The notes below the pieces were generated by a model. That model worked only from the letters and a program-made list of their open reading frames with translations, was not told where the DNA came from and made no database searches. Of a stretch of 64,000 bases of DNA, positions 19,189 to 28,468 are shown in pieces (the first letter of the stretch is position 1; the number at the start of each line of letters is the position of its first letter). Source of the stretch: Undibacterium sp. 5I1 (lineage in GTDB: Bacteria; Pseudomonadota; Gammaproteobacteria; Burkholderiales; Burkholderiaceae_D); contig NZ_JAVIWI010000001.1 in NCBI RefSeq assembly GCF_034314085.1, positions 3,410,001-3,474,000 of the forward strand. The letters run 5' to 3'. The position numbers and the translations under genes were made by a program.

Positions 19189-19195
19189 TCGCTCC

Positions 19196-20491
19196 TCATT
19201 GTGCTACTGGCTTATTGGCTGAATTGGCTGGCAGACTCGCGGCTGAATTCGACACCGGGCTGCTCATCACCGTGCCGGATGCAATGACCCGTACCCGCGC
19301 GCCTGACTTGATCGTGCCAGGTGATGCAAGAACGAGGTCGCCCTCATCCACACCGCTGAGTACTTCAACCAATCCTCCGCTACGAAGACCGGTACTGACC
19401 GTACGTCGTATGGCATGGTGCTGCTCTACTCTCAACAAAGATGGAGGAGCTTTGTCACTTTCTAGTAAAGCGCTGACAGGAACTAATAACACATGAGGCC
19501 GGCGTGCGACTTCAATATCAACCGAGACCGTCATATCTTGTCTTAATACCTGAGGCGGATTCGATACATCGAGTTTGACTTCAACCGCTCCGGTCTGAAC
19601 ATTGATACTGGGATTGATATAGACCAATGCTGCCGGAAAAAGCAACTTAGGGTATGCATCTGCAGAAGCAATCGCTGTTTGATTCAAGACTAACAAGCGA
19701 AGATTTTTCTCATCAATTTGTACAACCAATTGTGCACGTCCATCTGGAGATAAGGTCATTAAGACTTTACCGGCCTGCACTACATCACCCACCTCAACCG
19801 CACGACTAATTAATATCCCACCCACAGGAGCAATGATTCTTGCGTATTTGACGCGCGCGCTCGCTGCATCTGCGTTGGCATTGGCACCGATCAGATTCGC
19901 TTCTGCCAAGGCAAAATCACTACCCGATGGACGTGTCGTTTCTAACTGCTTTTGCATAGTCCGTTGCTGCGCATCGGCAAGTTCAGCCGCCTTACGCACA
20001 TCGTCCAGAGCAGCTGCTCCAATAAAGCCCTGCTGGAATAAATCCTGATTACGCTTCAATGTCGCTTTTGCATTATCCAGACTGACTTGTGCCTGACGCA
20101 AAGCCTGCTCGGCAACTGGCGCCTGAACCTCACGCAACTGACGGACACGGGTCTGCGCTTGTACTGAAGCAGATCGCGCTTGACGCTCATTTGCAAGCAA
20201 CTCTGCCGTATCAAGCTCAATTAGGACTTCGCCCGCTTTTACCATTTGCCCTTCGATCACAGGCACTCTGACGACGGTGCCTGTGATTTGTGCTCCGATA
20301 TCGACCCGGTGCGGGGTCTCGACATGGCCGCTGGCGACCACTGACTGAACAAAATCTCGCCGTACAACGCTGACTACGGAGACTTGTGGTCCACGCCACC
20401 AGATCGTCAAAAAGGCGAAAAACAAGCTGGCGACAATCAAGCCAGCCACTATTTTCCACTTGTACTTTAGGAAGACTGACTTGTCCAACAT
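19196..20491 (-). CDS. RND/MacA-type periplasmic adaptor
   Basis: 431 aa from the ATG at 20491 (a GTG at 20530 is also open but has no ribosome site). One membrane anchor (about residues 10-28) is followed by biotinyl-lipoyl halves flanking a long coiled-coil hairpin (about residues 85-190, rich in Gln, Ala and Arg) and beta-barrel and membrane-proximal domains. It links the permease to an outer-membrane channel. The first gene of the efflux operon; the substrate cannot be read from sequence, but MacA-type pumps export macrolides, peptides or siderophores. Confidence 0.9.
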   Translation of the reverse strand: MLDKSVFLKYKWKIVAGLIVASLFFAFLTIWWRGPQVSVVSVVRRDFVQSVVASGHVETPHRVDIGAQITGTVVRVPVIEGQMVKAGEVLIELDTAELLANERQARSASVQAQTRVRQLREVQAPVAEQALRQAQVSLDNAKATLKRNQDLFQQGFIGAAALDDVRKAAELADAQQRTMQKQLETTRPSGSDFALAEANLIGANANADAASARVKYARIIAPVGGILISRAVEVGDVVQAGKVLMTLSPDGRAQLVVQIDEKNLRLLVLNQTAIASADAYPKLLFPAALVYINPSINVQTGAVEVKLDVSNPPQVLRQDMTVSVDIEVARRPHVLLVPVSALLESDKAPPSLLRVEQHHAIRRTVSTGLRSGGLVEVLSGVDEGDLVLASPGTIKSGARVRVIASGTVMSSPVSNSAASLPANSANKPVAQ

Positions 20492-21061
20492 GACGATGCC
20501 TATCCGATCAGTTATTTGTCTTTGTGACACGCTGGTGCACTGGAACGATTGTGCGACTGCGATATCGGTTCATATCGTTTGAAGAGCTCATGCTATATCG
20601 CCAAAACGCTATTTCTTTGTGCATTAACGCGCTTAGTGTGGAGATTTAATCACGATCGTGAAGCTGACAAGCGCTCGGCATCTCGATTGAGAAGGTCATC
20701 TCGTCGTTAGCAACAATGCACGCAGCGTCAAACTAACTGATACGGAATAAGCGATGGCAGCAGATGCGGTCACGGTAACTTGTAAGACATCCGAAGTATG
20801 CATAAGTAACAACCCGTACTCATTGATACATATCAAACGAATGGGTTTTTTTATGGTTAACTATTTTTAGTGTTTGAATAACACCATAGACATAAAATAT
20901 TGCAATTACACTCTGTTACATAGTTGTATTTTCAGGTAAAACATGACAGAGTTATAAAAGTTTTAATGTTATCAATATTCACGAATACGCTGTCCAAACC
21001 AATTTCGCAGTAAAGCCCAGCCAGATTTCCACAGCCCAGTTTCAAGCGAAAGAACTTATCC
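20492..21061. other. Intergenic region between divergent genes
   Basis: 570 bp between the adaptor and the chemoreceptor. No ORF with coding character is seen. A weak terminator-like inverted repeat, AACCC (20811-20815) with GGGTTTTTTT (from 20843), sits in the middle with no gene to its left on the plus strand, so a small RNA is conceivable but not shown. Confidence 0.4.
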
Positions 21062-22759
21062 ATGAAAAAATTTACGTCCCTAAGAAAGCAAGTGGGTCAG
21101 GCGGCAACAAAACTTCGGCAGGGTTTACATAGCAGTATCACGGTCGACGCGGGTCGTTCGGTTGATGTGATGGGCAAATTGACGCCAGCGTTAAAAAGCG
21201 GTTCGACTGATTTAAATCTGAACTTTGGATTGTTGGATAAATTTACTGCTGAAACTGGCGTGTCGGCTACGGTGTTCGTCAAAAGTGGCGACGACCTGAT
21301 CAGGATTACGACTTCGATTAAAAAGCCCAACGGTGAGCGCCCATTGGGTACGACGTTAGACCGCGCGCATCCGGGTTATGCGCTGGTCATGTCGGGTAAA
21401 TCTTACGTTGGTTACGCCTCATTATTTGGTAAGCCTTATATGACGCAATATGACCCGGTGCTGGATAGCAGCGGGCGATTGATTGCAGTTTTATTTGTCG
21501 GCATTGATGTCAGCGAAGTCCATCAAATGAGTGTCGCCAGCAAAGTGGCCTTGATGACGTTTGGCGTAATCACTTGCATTATGGGTTTATATGTCTGGAT
21601 GTTTAGCTCAGCCGTAATCGCTGTCAGCGAGCAGCACGCGCCGGCGCTCACCGAGTTGCGTAACTGGTATCTGTTATTTGGTGTGCTGGCTTTAGCTGGT
21701 ACGGCCTGGATCATTCATAAAGCAGTCAGCTACATGGTGAGTCGTGCTTTGATCCAGGCAACGAAGGTATCGCAGCAACTTGCCGCTGGCGATCTGACCA
21801 AACAATTGCATGTGGGACGCATGGATGAAATCGGTCAGTTAATGCAAGCCATCAATGGCGTCAGCCAAGGCTTGGCAGGCATCGTCAGTAATGTCCGGCA
21901 AGGCTCGGATCAGATCACGGTTGCCTCGCGCGAGATTGCTTCTGGCAATTCCGATCTGTCGTCACGCACAGAATCGCAAGCCAGTTCACTGGAAGAAACC
22001 GCGTCCTCGATGGAAGAATTAACCTCGACCGTTAAGCAAAATGCAGACAGCGCGCGGCAGGCTAATCAACTGGTGTTGTCGGCATCGGAGGTGGCAGGCA
22101 AAGGCGGACAAGTCGTAGCGCAAGTGGTTGAGACAATGGAATCAATCAAACAAAGTTCGCTCAAGATCACCGATATTATTTCTGTGATTGAGAGCATCGC
22201 TTTCCAAACCAATATCCTGGCATTGAACGCGGCGGTAGAGGCGGCCCGCGCGGGAGAACAGGGGCGCGGTTTTGCGGTAGTTGCGAATGAAGTCAGAAAT
22301 CTGGCGCAACGCTCGTCATCCGCAGCGAAAGAAATTAAATCGCTGATCAACGACTCCGCAGATCAAGTCGATGCCGGCGGTGTGTTAGTCGCGAAAGCAG
22401 GCGAAACCATGACCGAGATCGTCAGTTCAGTTAAACGTGTTGCCGACATCATGAGCGAGATCACGTCCGCCAGCAGCGAACAAAGCACTGGCATAGAACA
22501 AGTCAACCAAGCCATTACTCAAATGGATGAAATGACGCAGCAAAATGCCGCGTTGGTAGAACAAGCTGCGGCGGCGGCAGCGAGTTTGCATGAACAGGCA
22601 GAAAAATTATCGCAAGTCGTGGTGGTCTTTAAACTTCTGGACGGACAAACTGTCAAAGCGCAAAAAGCGCAGAACACCGGAACGATCTCGGCGATCGAAA
22701 ACCACAGTAACGCAAGATCGGCAAACACACGCGCTTTAGCAGCACCGCGTCGCAAATGA
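21062..22759 (+). CDS. Methyl-accepting chemotaxis protein, Cache sensor, unusual topology
   Basis: 565 aa. A Cache_3/Cache_2-like sensor lies at about residues 20-155 ([35 protein letters not shown]), followed by two hydrophobic helices (161-185 and 202-218), HAMP (222-275) and the signalling hairpin with tip [20 protein letters not shown]. No N-terminal membrane helix precedes the sensor, and the reading frame is closed by a stop 51 nt upstream without another start, so the sensor would be cytoplasmic or the first helix lost. It lacks a C-terminal NWETF-type pentapeptide. Confidence 0.85.
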   Translation: MKKFTSLRKQVGQAATKLRQGLHSSITVDAGRSVDVMGKLTPALKSGSTDLNLNFGLLDKFTAETGVSATVFVKSGDDLIRITTSIKKPNGERPLGTTLDRAHPGYALVMSGKSYVGYASLFGKPYMTQYDPVLDSSGRLIAVLFVGIDVSEVHQMSVASKVALMTFGVITCIMGLYVWMFSSAVIAVSEQHAPALTELRNWYLLFGVLALAGTAWIIHKAVSYMVSRALIQATKVSQQLAAGDLTKQLHVGRMDEIGQLMQAINGVSQGLAGIVSNVRQGSDQITVASREIASGNSDLSSRTESQASSLEETASSMEELTSTVKQNADSARQANQLVLSASEVAGKGGQVVAQVVETMESIKQSSLKITDIISVIESIAFQTNILALNAAVEAARAGEQGRGFAVVANEVRNLAQRSSSAAKEIKSLINDSADQVDAGGVLVAKAGETMTEIVSSVKRVADIMSEITSASSEQSTGIEQVNQAITQMDEMTQQNAALVEQAAAAAASLHEQAEKLSQVVVVFKLLDGQTVKAQKAQNTGTISAIENHSNARSANTRALAAPRRK

Positions 22760-22777
22760 ATGAGCGATTCAGGCTTT

Positions 22778-22936
22778 AACCCAGATTTTCCATTAGACCG
22801 CTACCACTTCGCAAAAAACGCAGACGGCGTGCGGTGTTTAGATGGATAGCACCACCGCGATTTGGGTGGGAGCGCTACAGCGACAAGTGTGCCTTTGGCG
22901 AACTGACTGGCGTTGTTCCAATGGAAAATCTGGGTT
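22778..22936 (+). mobile_element. MITE-like element, copy 1 (159 bp)
   Basis: Ends are a perfect 17-bp inverted repeat, AACCCAGATTTTCCATT at the left and its complement at the right. The interior encodes nothing. The first ~135 bp match the element at 28222 with about ten differences. It begins 18 bp after the chemoreceptor stop. Copy 1 appears to be a shortened form of the longer copy 2. Confidence 0.85.
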
Positions 22937-23030
22937 TAATTTGGCCTGAATCGAGCGTGACAATCCTCGGGCTGATCAAGTCACTGATATTTAGAAACAA
23001 GATACGGACAATATACAAGCAAGATAAAAA

Positions 23031-23114
23031 ATATACTCATAGCCAGTATATTTAAATTGTCCATAGGATCATTGGATAATATGACATTTTAATAAAATAA
23101 ATGGGGAGTATATT
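23031..23114 (+). repeat. 84-85 bp dispersed element, copy C
   Basis: ATATACT-CATAGCC-AGTATAT forms a perfect 7-bp stem; TTGTCCA pairs with TGGATAA through one G-T wobble; the end is GGGGAGTATATT. It lies between the MITE-like copy and the Fur box. Confidence 0.9.
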
Positions 23115-23195
23115 GAAAAGGTAAAAAATATCACCGATAAAAATAGAAGAATAAAAAACAGCAAACCTATTGCCTAAGTTCAGCCTTACTAGATA

Positions 23196-23216
23196 TAATG
23201 AGAATTATTCGCATTT
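23196..23216. promoter_or_regulatory. Fur box
   Basis: TGAGAAT-T-ATTCGCA (23199-23213) fits the 7-1-7 Fur motif with one mismatch between the arms and reads ATAATGAGAATTATT overall. It ends about 30 bp before the first gene of the PepSY/ApbE cluster, so the cluster is probably repressed by iron. Confidence 0.8.
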
Positions 23217-23247
23217 ATAATATTGATTTGAATGGCAACGCACAAAC

Positions 23248-23997
23248 ATGACGGGCAACACCAGGACAAACGAACTCACTGACGAGTCCAAACAGCAGTC
23301 CAAGCAATCCACGAATTTAAGCAAGCCAATCACGCCGCTCATGCCAACAAGCAAATCGATCGCTGGCCAACAAAGCACGCGCGCTTTCTGGCTGCGGCAT
23401 CTGCACCAATGGCATTGGATCAGCTCAGCATTATGTTTGATCGCCATGCTGATGTTTGCTACGACCGGCATCACGCTCAATCATTCCGCCCAAATTGAGG
23501 CGCATCCCCAAGTCACCAAAAAATCCGGTCAAATTCCTGCGGCGATACTGGCAACATTAAAACAAACTAAGCACAGCGCTAAAGACGGCAAAGACGCACA
23601 AGATCCCCTGCCCGACGATCTGAGGCAATGGCTGGATCAACAGCAGTCCATCAGCGTCGGCGATCAACCAGCTGAATGGTCGCCGGAGGAAGTGTACGTA
23701 TCCTTGCCGCGCCCCGGCGGCGATGCCTGGCTACGTATTGCGCTGGACACAGGCGAGTTGGAATATGAAAAAACCCAGCGCGGCTGGATTGCCTATTTCA
23801 ACGATTTACACAAAGGGCGCAATACCGGCAGTGCATGGAGTTGGTTTATCGACATCTTCGCAGTTGCCTGTCTGATTTTTTGTATCACCGGATTGTTTTT
23901 GCTCAAAATGCATGCAGGCAATCGCCCTATTACCTGGCCCATTGTCGGTTTAGGATTAGTGCTTCCGCTATTGTTGGCGATTCTGTTTATGCATTGA
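23248..23997 (+). CDS. PepSY-associated membrane protein
   Basis: 249 aa. After a hydrophilic N-terminal region of about 45 residues comes FWLRHLHQWHWISSALCLIAM, a typical PepSY-associated helix with histidines that may bind haem, followed by a periplasmic segment (about 80-190) and two C-terminal helices (about 195-215 and 227-248). Such proteins move electrons across the inner membrane in ferric-siderophore reductase systems. No clear ribosome site precedes ATG 23248; ATG at 23341 is an alternative. It is the first gene after the Fur box. Confidence 0.82.
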   Translation: MTGNTRTNELTDESKQQSKQSTNLSKPITPLMPTSKSIAGQQSTRAFWLRHLHQWHWISSALCLIAMLMFATTGITLNHSAQIEAHPQVTKKSGQIPAAILATLKQTKHSAKDGKDAQDPLPDDLRQWLDQQQSISVGDQPAEWSPEEVYVSLPRPGGDAWLRIALDTGELEYEKTQRGWIAYFNDLHKGRNTGSAWSWFIDIFAVACLIFCITGLFLLKMHAGNRPITWPIVGLGLVLPLLLAILFMH

Positions 23998-24120
23998 TGT
24001 ATTGATTTTGTTTTACTTACGCCAGCTCAGCCGCCAGCTAATTTACCTGCACAATCCGCTATATCTTCAATGAATAGCGATCATCGTTAACTGTATTTTA
24101 TTTACCAAGAGGTTTTTTGT

Positions 24121-24633
24121 ATGCGTAAGTTGCTCCCTTTTGCCATCACCAGTTTGTTGGGCAGTTCTGCCATGGCTGCTGATCTGACCGTTAAATTAGA
24201 AGTACCGCGCCTGAATGTGGCTGAGTATCACCGTCCGTATGTTGCGATGTGGATAGAAAAATCCGATCAGACTTTCGCTGGCAATCTGGCTGTTTGGTAT
24301 GACTTAAAAAAGCGCGATAACGAAGGCCTCAAATACTTAAAAGATTTACGTCAATGGTGGCGTCGTAGCGGACGCGATTTGCAATTGCCAGTGGATGGTG
24401 TGAGTGGTGCAACCCGTGTCGTGGGTGAATACACGCTGAATTTTGCAGGCGACAAAGGTGCTTTAGCCAAACTGCCAGCTGGCGACTACCAGTTAGTGAC
24501 AGAAGCAGCGCGTGAAGGTGGTGGGCGTGAAGTGGTCAAAGTACCTTTCCAATGGGGTGGTAAGACAGAACAAAATGCCAAAGCACAAGGTAGCAATGAG
24601 CTGGGCGCAATTGCACTCAACGTCAAACCTTAA
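24121..24633 (+). CDS. DUF2271 periplasmic protein with flavinylation-like motif
   Basis: 170 aa with a Sec signal ending SAMAA (about residue 20). The body matches DUF2271 (VKLEVPRLNVAEYHRPYVAMWIE, GNLAVWYDLKKRDNEG). At residues 92-98 it contains DGVSGAT, which fits the D-x-x-(S/T)-G-A-T consensus where ApbE attaches FMN covalently to the Thr (here Thr98). With apbE two genes downstream, it is the probable substrate. The motif is seen; the modification is inferred. Confidence 0.85.
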   Translation: MRKLLPFAITSLLGSSAMAADLTVKLEVPRLNVAEYHRPYVAMWIEKSDQTFAGNLAVWYDLKKRDNEGLKYLKDLRQWWRRSGRDLQLPVDGVSGATRVVGEYTLNFAGDKGALAKLPAGDYQLVTEAAREGGGREVVKVPFQWGGKTEQNAKAQGSNELGAIALNVKP

Positions 24634-24745
24634 GTGCTACGCTTTACTCTGAGTTGCAATCTCGGTGTGCATTTATTTAACACTGCATCTTAATTTGCAT
24701 CTCGATTGATGCGCTACTTCACATTCAATATCTGCAAGGAATAGT

Positions 24746-25564
24746 ATGAAACCCGCTACCAAAATCATCGCTTTATCACTAGCTTCACTCGCTCTCAGTT
24801 TGCCACTGGCGGCACAGGCGCATCGCGCTTTCTTATTGCCGACATCGACTATTACCGCAGGCAATGCGCCATGGGTCAGCATTGATGCAGCCGCGGCTAC
24901 GGATGTCTTCTTCATGGATCATCAGCCGCTAAAGCTAGACAGCTTATTGATCACGGCACCGGATGGCAGCAACGCCAAAGAAGAAAACGCCAATACAGGC
25001 AAACTACGCAGCAGCTTTGATCTGCATCTGGAAAAAATCGGCACCTACAAAATAAGCTTGCTCAACAACGCGGTGTTTGCCAGCTACAAAGATAAAGGTG
25101 TACCAAAACGCTGGCGCGGCGCAGCAGAAAACATCAGCAAAGAAATCCCTGCAGATGCAGAAGATGTCGTCATCAGCCAGATGCAAGGCCGGATCGAAAC
25201 CTTTGTCACCAACGGCAAGCCGAGCACAAAAGCATTAGAAGTCACCGGCAAAGGATTAGAAATGCAAGCGATTACGCATCCGAATGATCTGGTCGCCGGT
25301 GAGAACGCCAGTTTCCGTCTGGTATTAGATGGCAAACCCGCCGCCAATGTCAGTGTTAGCGTCATTCCGGGCGGCATTCGTTATCGCCAGAATTTAGGCG
25401 AACAAACCTTGACGACCGATGCAGATGGCAAGCTGACGATTACCTGGAAAACGGCTGGTATGTATTGGCTAGAAGCCTCGGTTAAAGATGACAAATCAAC
25501 GGTCAAAGGCGCTAAAGAACGACGGGCAAATTATTCAGCGACACTGGAAGTTCTGCCGCAATAA
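24746..25564 (+). CDS. DUF4198 periplasmic protein
   Basis: 272 aa with a Sec signal (MKPATKIIALSLASLALSLPLAAQA). The mature start HRAFLLPTSTITAGNAPWVSIDAA and the C-terminal Ig-like segment (GKPAANVSVSVIPGG, TWKTAGMYWLEAS) are typical of DUF4198, a family often placed with cobalt, nickel or iron uptake genes. Role: a periplasmic partner, possibly metal binding through the N-terminal His of the mature protein. AAGGAATA precedes the start. Confidence 0.85.
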   Translation: MKPATKIIALSLASLALSLPLAAQAHRAFLLPTSTITAGNAPWVSIDAAAATDVFFMDHQPLKLDSLLITAPDGSNAKEENANTGKLRSSFDLHLEKIGTYKISLLNNAVFASYKDKGVPKRWRGAAENISKEIPADAEDVVISQMQGRIETFVTNGKPSTKALEVTGKGLEMQAITHPNDLVAGENASFRLVLDGKPAANVSVSVIPGGIRYRQNLGEQTLTTDADGKLTITWKTAGMYWLEASVKDDKSTVKGAKERRANYSATLEVLPQ

Positions 25565-25598
25565 TCGAATGTTATTTTTAATTAGCGCATCAGTTTAT

Positions 25599-25631
25599 AA
25601 CTGAACTTCAACTGAACTTCAACTGAATTTC
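25599..25631. repeat. Three 11-bp tandem repeats
   Basis: AACTGAACTTC occurs three times end to end (25599-25609, 25610-25620, 25621-25631, last with one change), directly in front of apbE. Probably slippage; it pushes the ribosome site region of apbE. Confidence 0.7.
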
Positions 25632-25637
25632 AACGGC

Positions 25638-26672
25638 ATGACGCATGTCTTTATTCCTACCCACATGACAATGCCAGCGGCATTGTCTGTGGGTGCGTGC
25701 ATAGAAGATTTTTCTGGTGCGACTATGGGCACCACATGGGCAGTCAAACTGGTACGCCCTCAACATAGCAGCGCAGCACAACTCCAGAATGGCATGCAAC
25801 AAGAGCTAGATAAGGTAGTCGCGCAGATGAGTACCTGGCTGGCTGATTCTGATATCAGTCGCTTTAATCAGGCAGCAGCCGGGAGCTGGCATGTGCTGCC
25901 GCCAGAGTTTTTTAAAGTGCTGGATTATGGTTTATTTATCGCACAGCAGACAGCCGGCGCGTATGACCCTAGCATCGGACACTTAGTTAATCTTTGGGGT
26001 TTTGGTCCTGATAAAAATGCCGGACAAATTCCAAGTAAGGAAGTATTGGAGCAAGCACGACGACAATCCGGTTATCAAAAATTACAAGTCGATCGTCTGA
26101 AGCACAATGTGTATCAGACGGGTGGTTTGTCGATTGATTTATCTTCGATTGCCAAAGGCTTTGGCGTTGATCAGATAGCGCGATATTTAGAAGCGCAAGG
26201 CGTACTCAGTTATCTGGTCGAAGTTGGCGGAGAATTGCGTGGCTTGGGCACTAAACCGGACAACACACCTTGGTGGGTAGAGCTAGAACAAGTACAAACA
26301 GAAGCGCAAGCGCAAACGACTAGCACTGCCAGCATCGTTGCACTGCATGGATTGTCCATCGCCACATCAGGCGATTACCGTCGTTATTTTGACTACGAAG
26401 GACAACGTTTTTCCCACACCATTGATCCGCGTACAGGCTATCCGGTGACACATAATCTGGCTGCAGTCACCGTGCTGCATGCAGAATGTATGATCGCCGA
26501 TGCGCTGGCCACCGCCATGACAGTCATGGGATTAGAACAAGGGATGGCGTATGCCAATCAACTACATGTTGCTGCTTTATTTGTTTGCAGAGATACGGCA
26601 ACCAGGCACGACGATACGCCTGCCTTTACAGAACACATGAGCAAAGCCCTGATGGCGATGCTGGAAGAATGA
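25638..26672 (+). CDS. apbE: FAD:protein FMN transferase
   Basis: 344-aa ApbE-family enzyme that transfers FMN from FAD to a Ser/Thr of a target protein. Visible motifs: GATMGTTWAVKL, the central LSSIAKGFGVDQIA, VEVGGELRGLG, and the metal/FAD segment HTIDPRTGYPV. There is no signal peptide or lipobox with a hydrophobic segment, although ApbE proteins usually act outside the cytoplasm; no in-frame upstream start exists before a stop 36 nt upstream. The stop overlaps the next start (ATGA). Predicted target: the DUF2271 protein of the same cluster. Confidence 0.93.
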   Translation: MTHVFIPTHMTMPAALSVGACIEDFSGATMGTTWAVKLVRPQHSSAAQLQNGMQQELDKVVAQMSTWLADSDISRFNQAAAGSWHVLPPEFFKVLDYGLFIAQQTAGAYDPSIGHLVNLWGFGPDKNAGQIPSKEVLEQARRQSGYQKLQVDRLKHNVYQTGGLSIDLSSIAKGFGVDQIARYLEAQGVLSYLVEVGGELRGLGTKPDNTPWWVELEQVQTEAQAQTTSTASIVALHGLSIATSGDYRRYFDYEGQRFSHTIDPRTGYPVTHNLAAVTVLHAECMIADALATAMTVMGLEQGMAYANQLHVAALFVCRDTATRHDDTPAFTEHMSKALMAMLEE

Positions 26673-28222
26673 ATTCATATTTAAAAAAATTAGGCGCAAG
26701 TATTTTTTGGGTGACGAGTGTTTTGTTGCTCGCTGCGCTTAGTGTATGGACTGTCTGGACTATTTGGACTAGCCAATCTCAGCAATATCATCCGCTAAGT
26801 GCAGTAACACAGCGTAATCTGACGGCAGTTTTAGTCGTCATCGCCTATATACTTTTTTGCGCTGCCATCTTGCAGCGGCATCGCCGTCGCATCGCGATCG
26901 CCTCTGCAACTTTCGTGAGCAACATCAATACTACAGACGTAGCAAATAACGCAAAAAAAATACTCGTCGTGCATGCCAGCCAGACCGGTTATGCCGAACA
27001 ACTGGCGCGTCAGACCGCGCAGAGTTTGCAAGCTGGCGGCATGGCGGTAGAGCTACTTTCTATCGCACAAATCGATGCGAGCCGACTACAACAAGCTGAA
27101 CGTATTTTATTTGTCGTCAGCACCACGGGAGAAGGCGATGCGCCGGATAGCGCAGCCGGATTTGCACGCAAGTTGATGAGCCAAACTCTGCCAATCACAC
27201 AATTACGCTACAGCATTCTGGCGCTGGGTGACCGCAACTACCAACACTATTGCGCTTTTGGACACAGGCTGGAGCATTGGTTACGGCATAACCATGCGGA
27301 AACTTTGTTTGATTTAATTGAGGTTGATAACAGCGACGAAGGCGCGCTACGGCACTGGCAACATCACCTTGGCGTACTTAGCGGCCATACCGAATTAGCC
27401 GACTGGACAGCACCTAGGTATAGCAACTGGATTTTGACTGAACGTCGGCTGTTAAATCCTGGCAGCGCAGGCAGTGCCGCCTTCCACATCACACTGCGCC
27501 CAGATCATGCAAGCGGCACCGAGCTGCCGCTATGGCAAGCGGGCGATATTGTAGAAATCGGTCCAGAGTACGCACCTGACGATACGACGCCAGCCACTGA
27601 ACGCACCCCTCTACCGCACCGGGAATACTCCATTGCATCCATCCATAGTGATGGTCAAATCGAGTTATTGGTACGGCAGATGCAGCAAGCCAATGGCAAA
27701 CTGGGTATCGGCTCTGGCTGGCTGACAGCGTACGCACAAGTCGGTGACAAGATTGCGGTACGTTTGCGTGAGAACCGCAGTTTTCACCCACCTACAGATG
27801 CGATGGCCGATAGACCGATGATACTCATTGGTAATGGCACTGGTCTGGCTGGCTTGCGCGCGCACATCAAACATCGCGCAAGCTTAGGATATTTGCGCAA
27901 TTATTTATTTTTTGGCGAACGCAATCGTGCCTTTGACTACTTCCATCAAGAAGAAATAGAAGCGTGGAAAACTAAGGGTGTACTTCAAGAATGTCATCTG
28001 GCTTTTTCTCGTGACCAGGGACAGCGCGTGTATGTACAAGACCGGCTTTTGGAAAACGCAAACGCGATTCAACAATGGATTAAGGACGGTGCGGCAATCT
28101 ATGTTTGTGGCAGTTTGGCTGGGATGGCGGTAGGTGTCGACCTGGCGCTGATCCAGATTTTAGGTGAAGATTGTTTAGCGCAATTAAAGGATGAGGGTCG
28201 TTATCGACGCGATGTGTATTGA
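26669..28222 (+). CDS. Membrane flavodoxin/ferredoxin-NADP reductase (sulfite-reductase-flavoprotein-like)
   Basis: 517 aa from ATG 26669; a longer open frame inside apbE is not plausible. Two N-terminal helices (about residues 11-34 and 52-69) anchor it, then a flavodoxin domain with the FMN loop ASQTGYAE (103-110), then an FAD/NADP domain with REYSIASI and the NADP-binding GNGTGLAGLRAH and the C-terminal VYCGSLAGMAVGVD. It should pass electrons from NADPH through FAD and FMN to the membrane partner. It is coupled to apbE by a 4-bp overlap and the MITE-like copy 2 starts at the stop codon. Confidence 0.9.
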   Translation: MNSYLKKLGASIFWVTSVLLLAALSVWTVWTIWTSQSQQYHPLSAVTQRNLTAVLVVIAYILFCAAILQRHRRRIAIASATFVSNINTTDVANNAKKILVVHASQTGYAEQLARQTAQSLQAGGMAVELLSIAQIDASRLQQAERILFVVSTTGEGDAPDSAAGFARKLMSQTLPITQLRYSILALGDRNYQHYCAFGHRLEHWLRHNHAETLFDLIEVDNSDEGALRHWQHHLGVLSGHTELADWTAPRYSNWILTERRLLNPGSAGSAAFHITLRPDHASGTELPLWQAGDIVEIGPEYAPDDTTPATERTPLPHREYSIASIHSDGQIELLVRQMQQANGKLGIGSGWLTAYAQVGDKIAVRLRENRSFHPPTDAMADRPMILIGNGTGLAGLRAHIKHRASLGYLRNYLFFGERNRAFDYFHQEEIEAWKTKGVLQECHLAFSRDQGQRVYVQDRLLENANAIQQWIKDGAAIYVCGSLAGMAVGVDLALIQILGEDCLAQLKDEGRYRRDVY

Positions 28223-28457
28223 ACCCAGATTTTCCATTAGACCGCTACTACTTCGCAAAAAACGCAGACGGCGTGCGGTGTTCAGAGGGATAGCACCACC
28301 GCGATTTGAGTAGAAACGCTACAGCGACAATTGCACCTTTGGCGAACTGCCGGCGTTGTTGCTCCTTCTAGCAAGATGCAGCTTGCGTTGTCGTCGCGTC
28401 TAGCCAGTCAGTCCGCCAAAGGCACACTTGTCGCTGTTCCAATGGAAAATCTGGGTT
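28222..28457 (+). mobile_element. MITE-like element, copy 2 (236 bp)
   Basis: Same 17-bp perfect terminal inverted repeats as copy 1. It has an extra inner part: the left arm 28321-28349 is repeated inverted at 28405-28437, so the full element is a large imperfect palindrome. Its first base is the last base of the reductase stop codon (TGA). Confidence 0.85.
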
Positions 28458-28468
28458 GAAGATCTCGG

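Larger units (their letters stand above)
22760..23247. other. Intergenic region with two repeat elements and Fur box
   Basis: 488 bp holding a long terminal-inverted-repeat element (22778-22936), copy C of the 84-85 bp element (23031-23114) and a Fur box (23196-23216). No ORF with support. Confidence 0.7.

Noticed and set aside
20811..20850. Small-RNA gene ending in AACCC...GGGTTTTTTT
   Set aside because: The stem is short with mismatches and I see no promoter, so it is only mentioned as a possibility.
26486..26668. N-terminal extension of the flavodoxin reductase inside apbE
   Set aside because: Cys/Arg-rich out-of-frame reading of apbE; ATGA overlap start at 26669 is normal.
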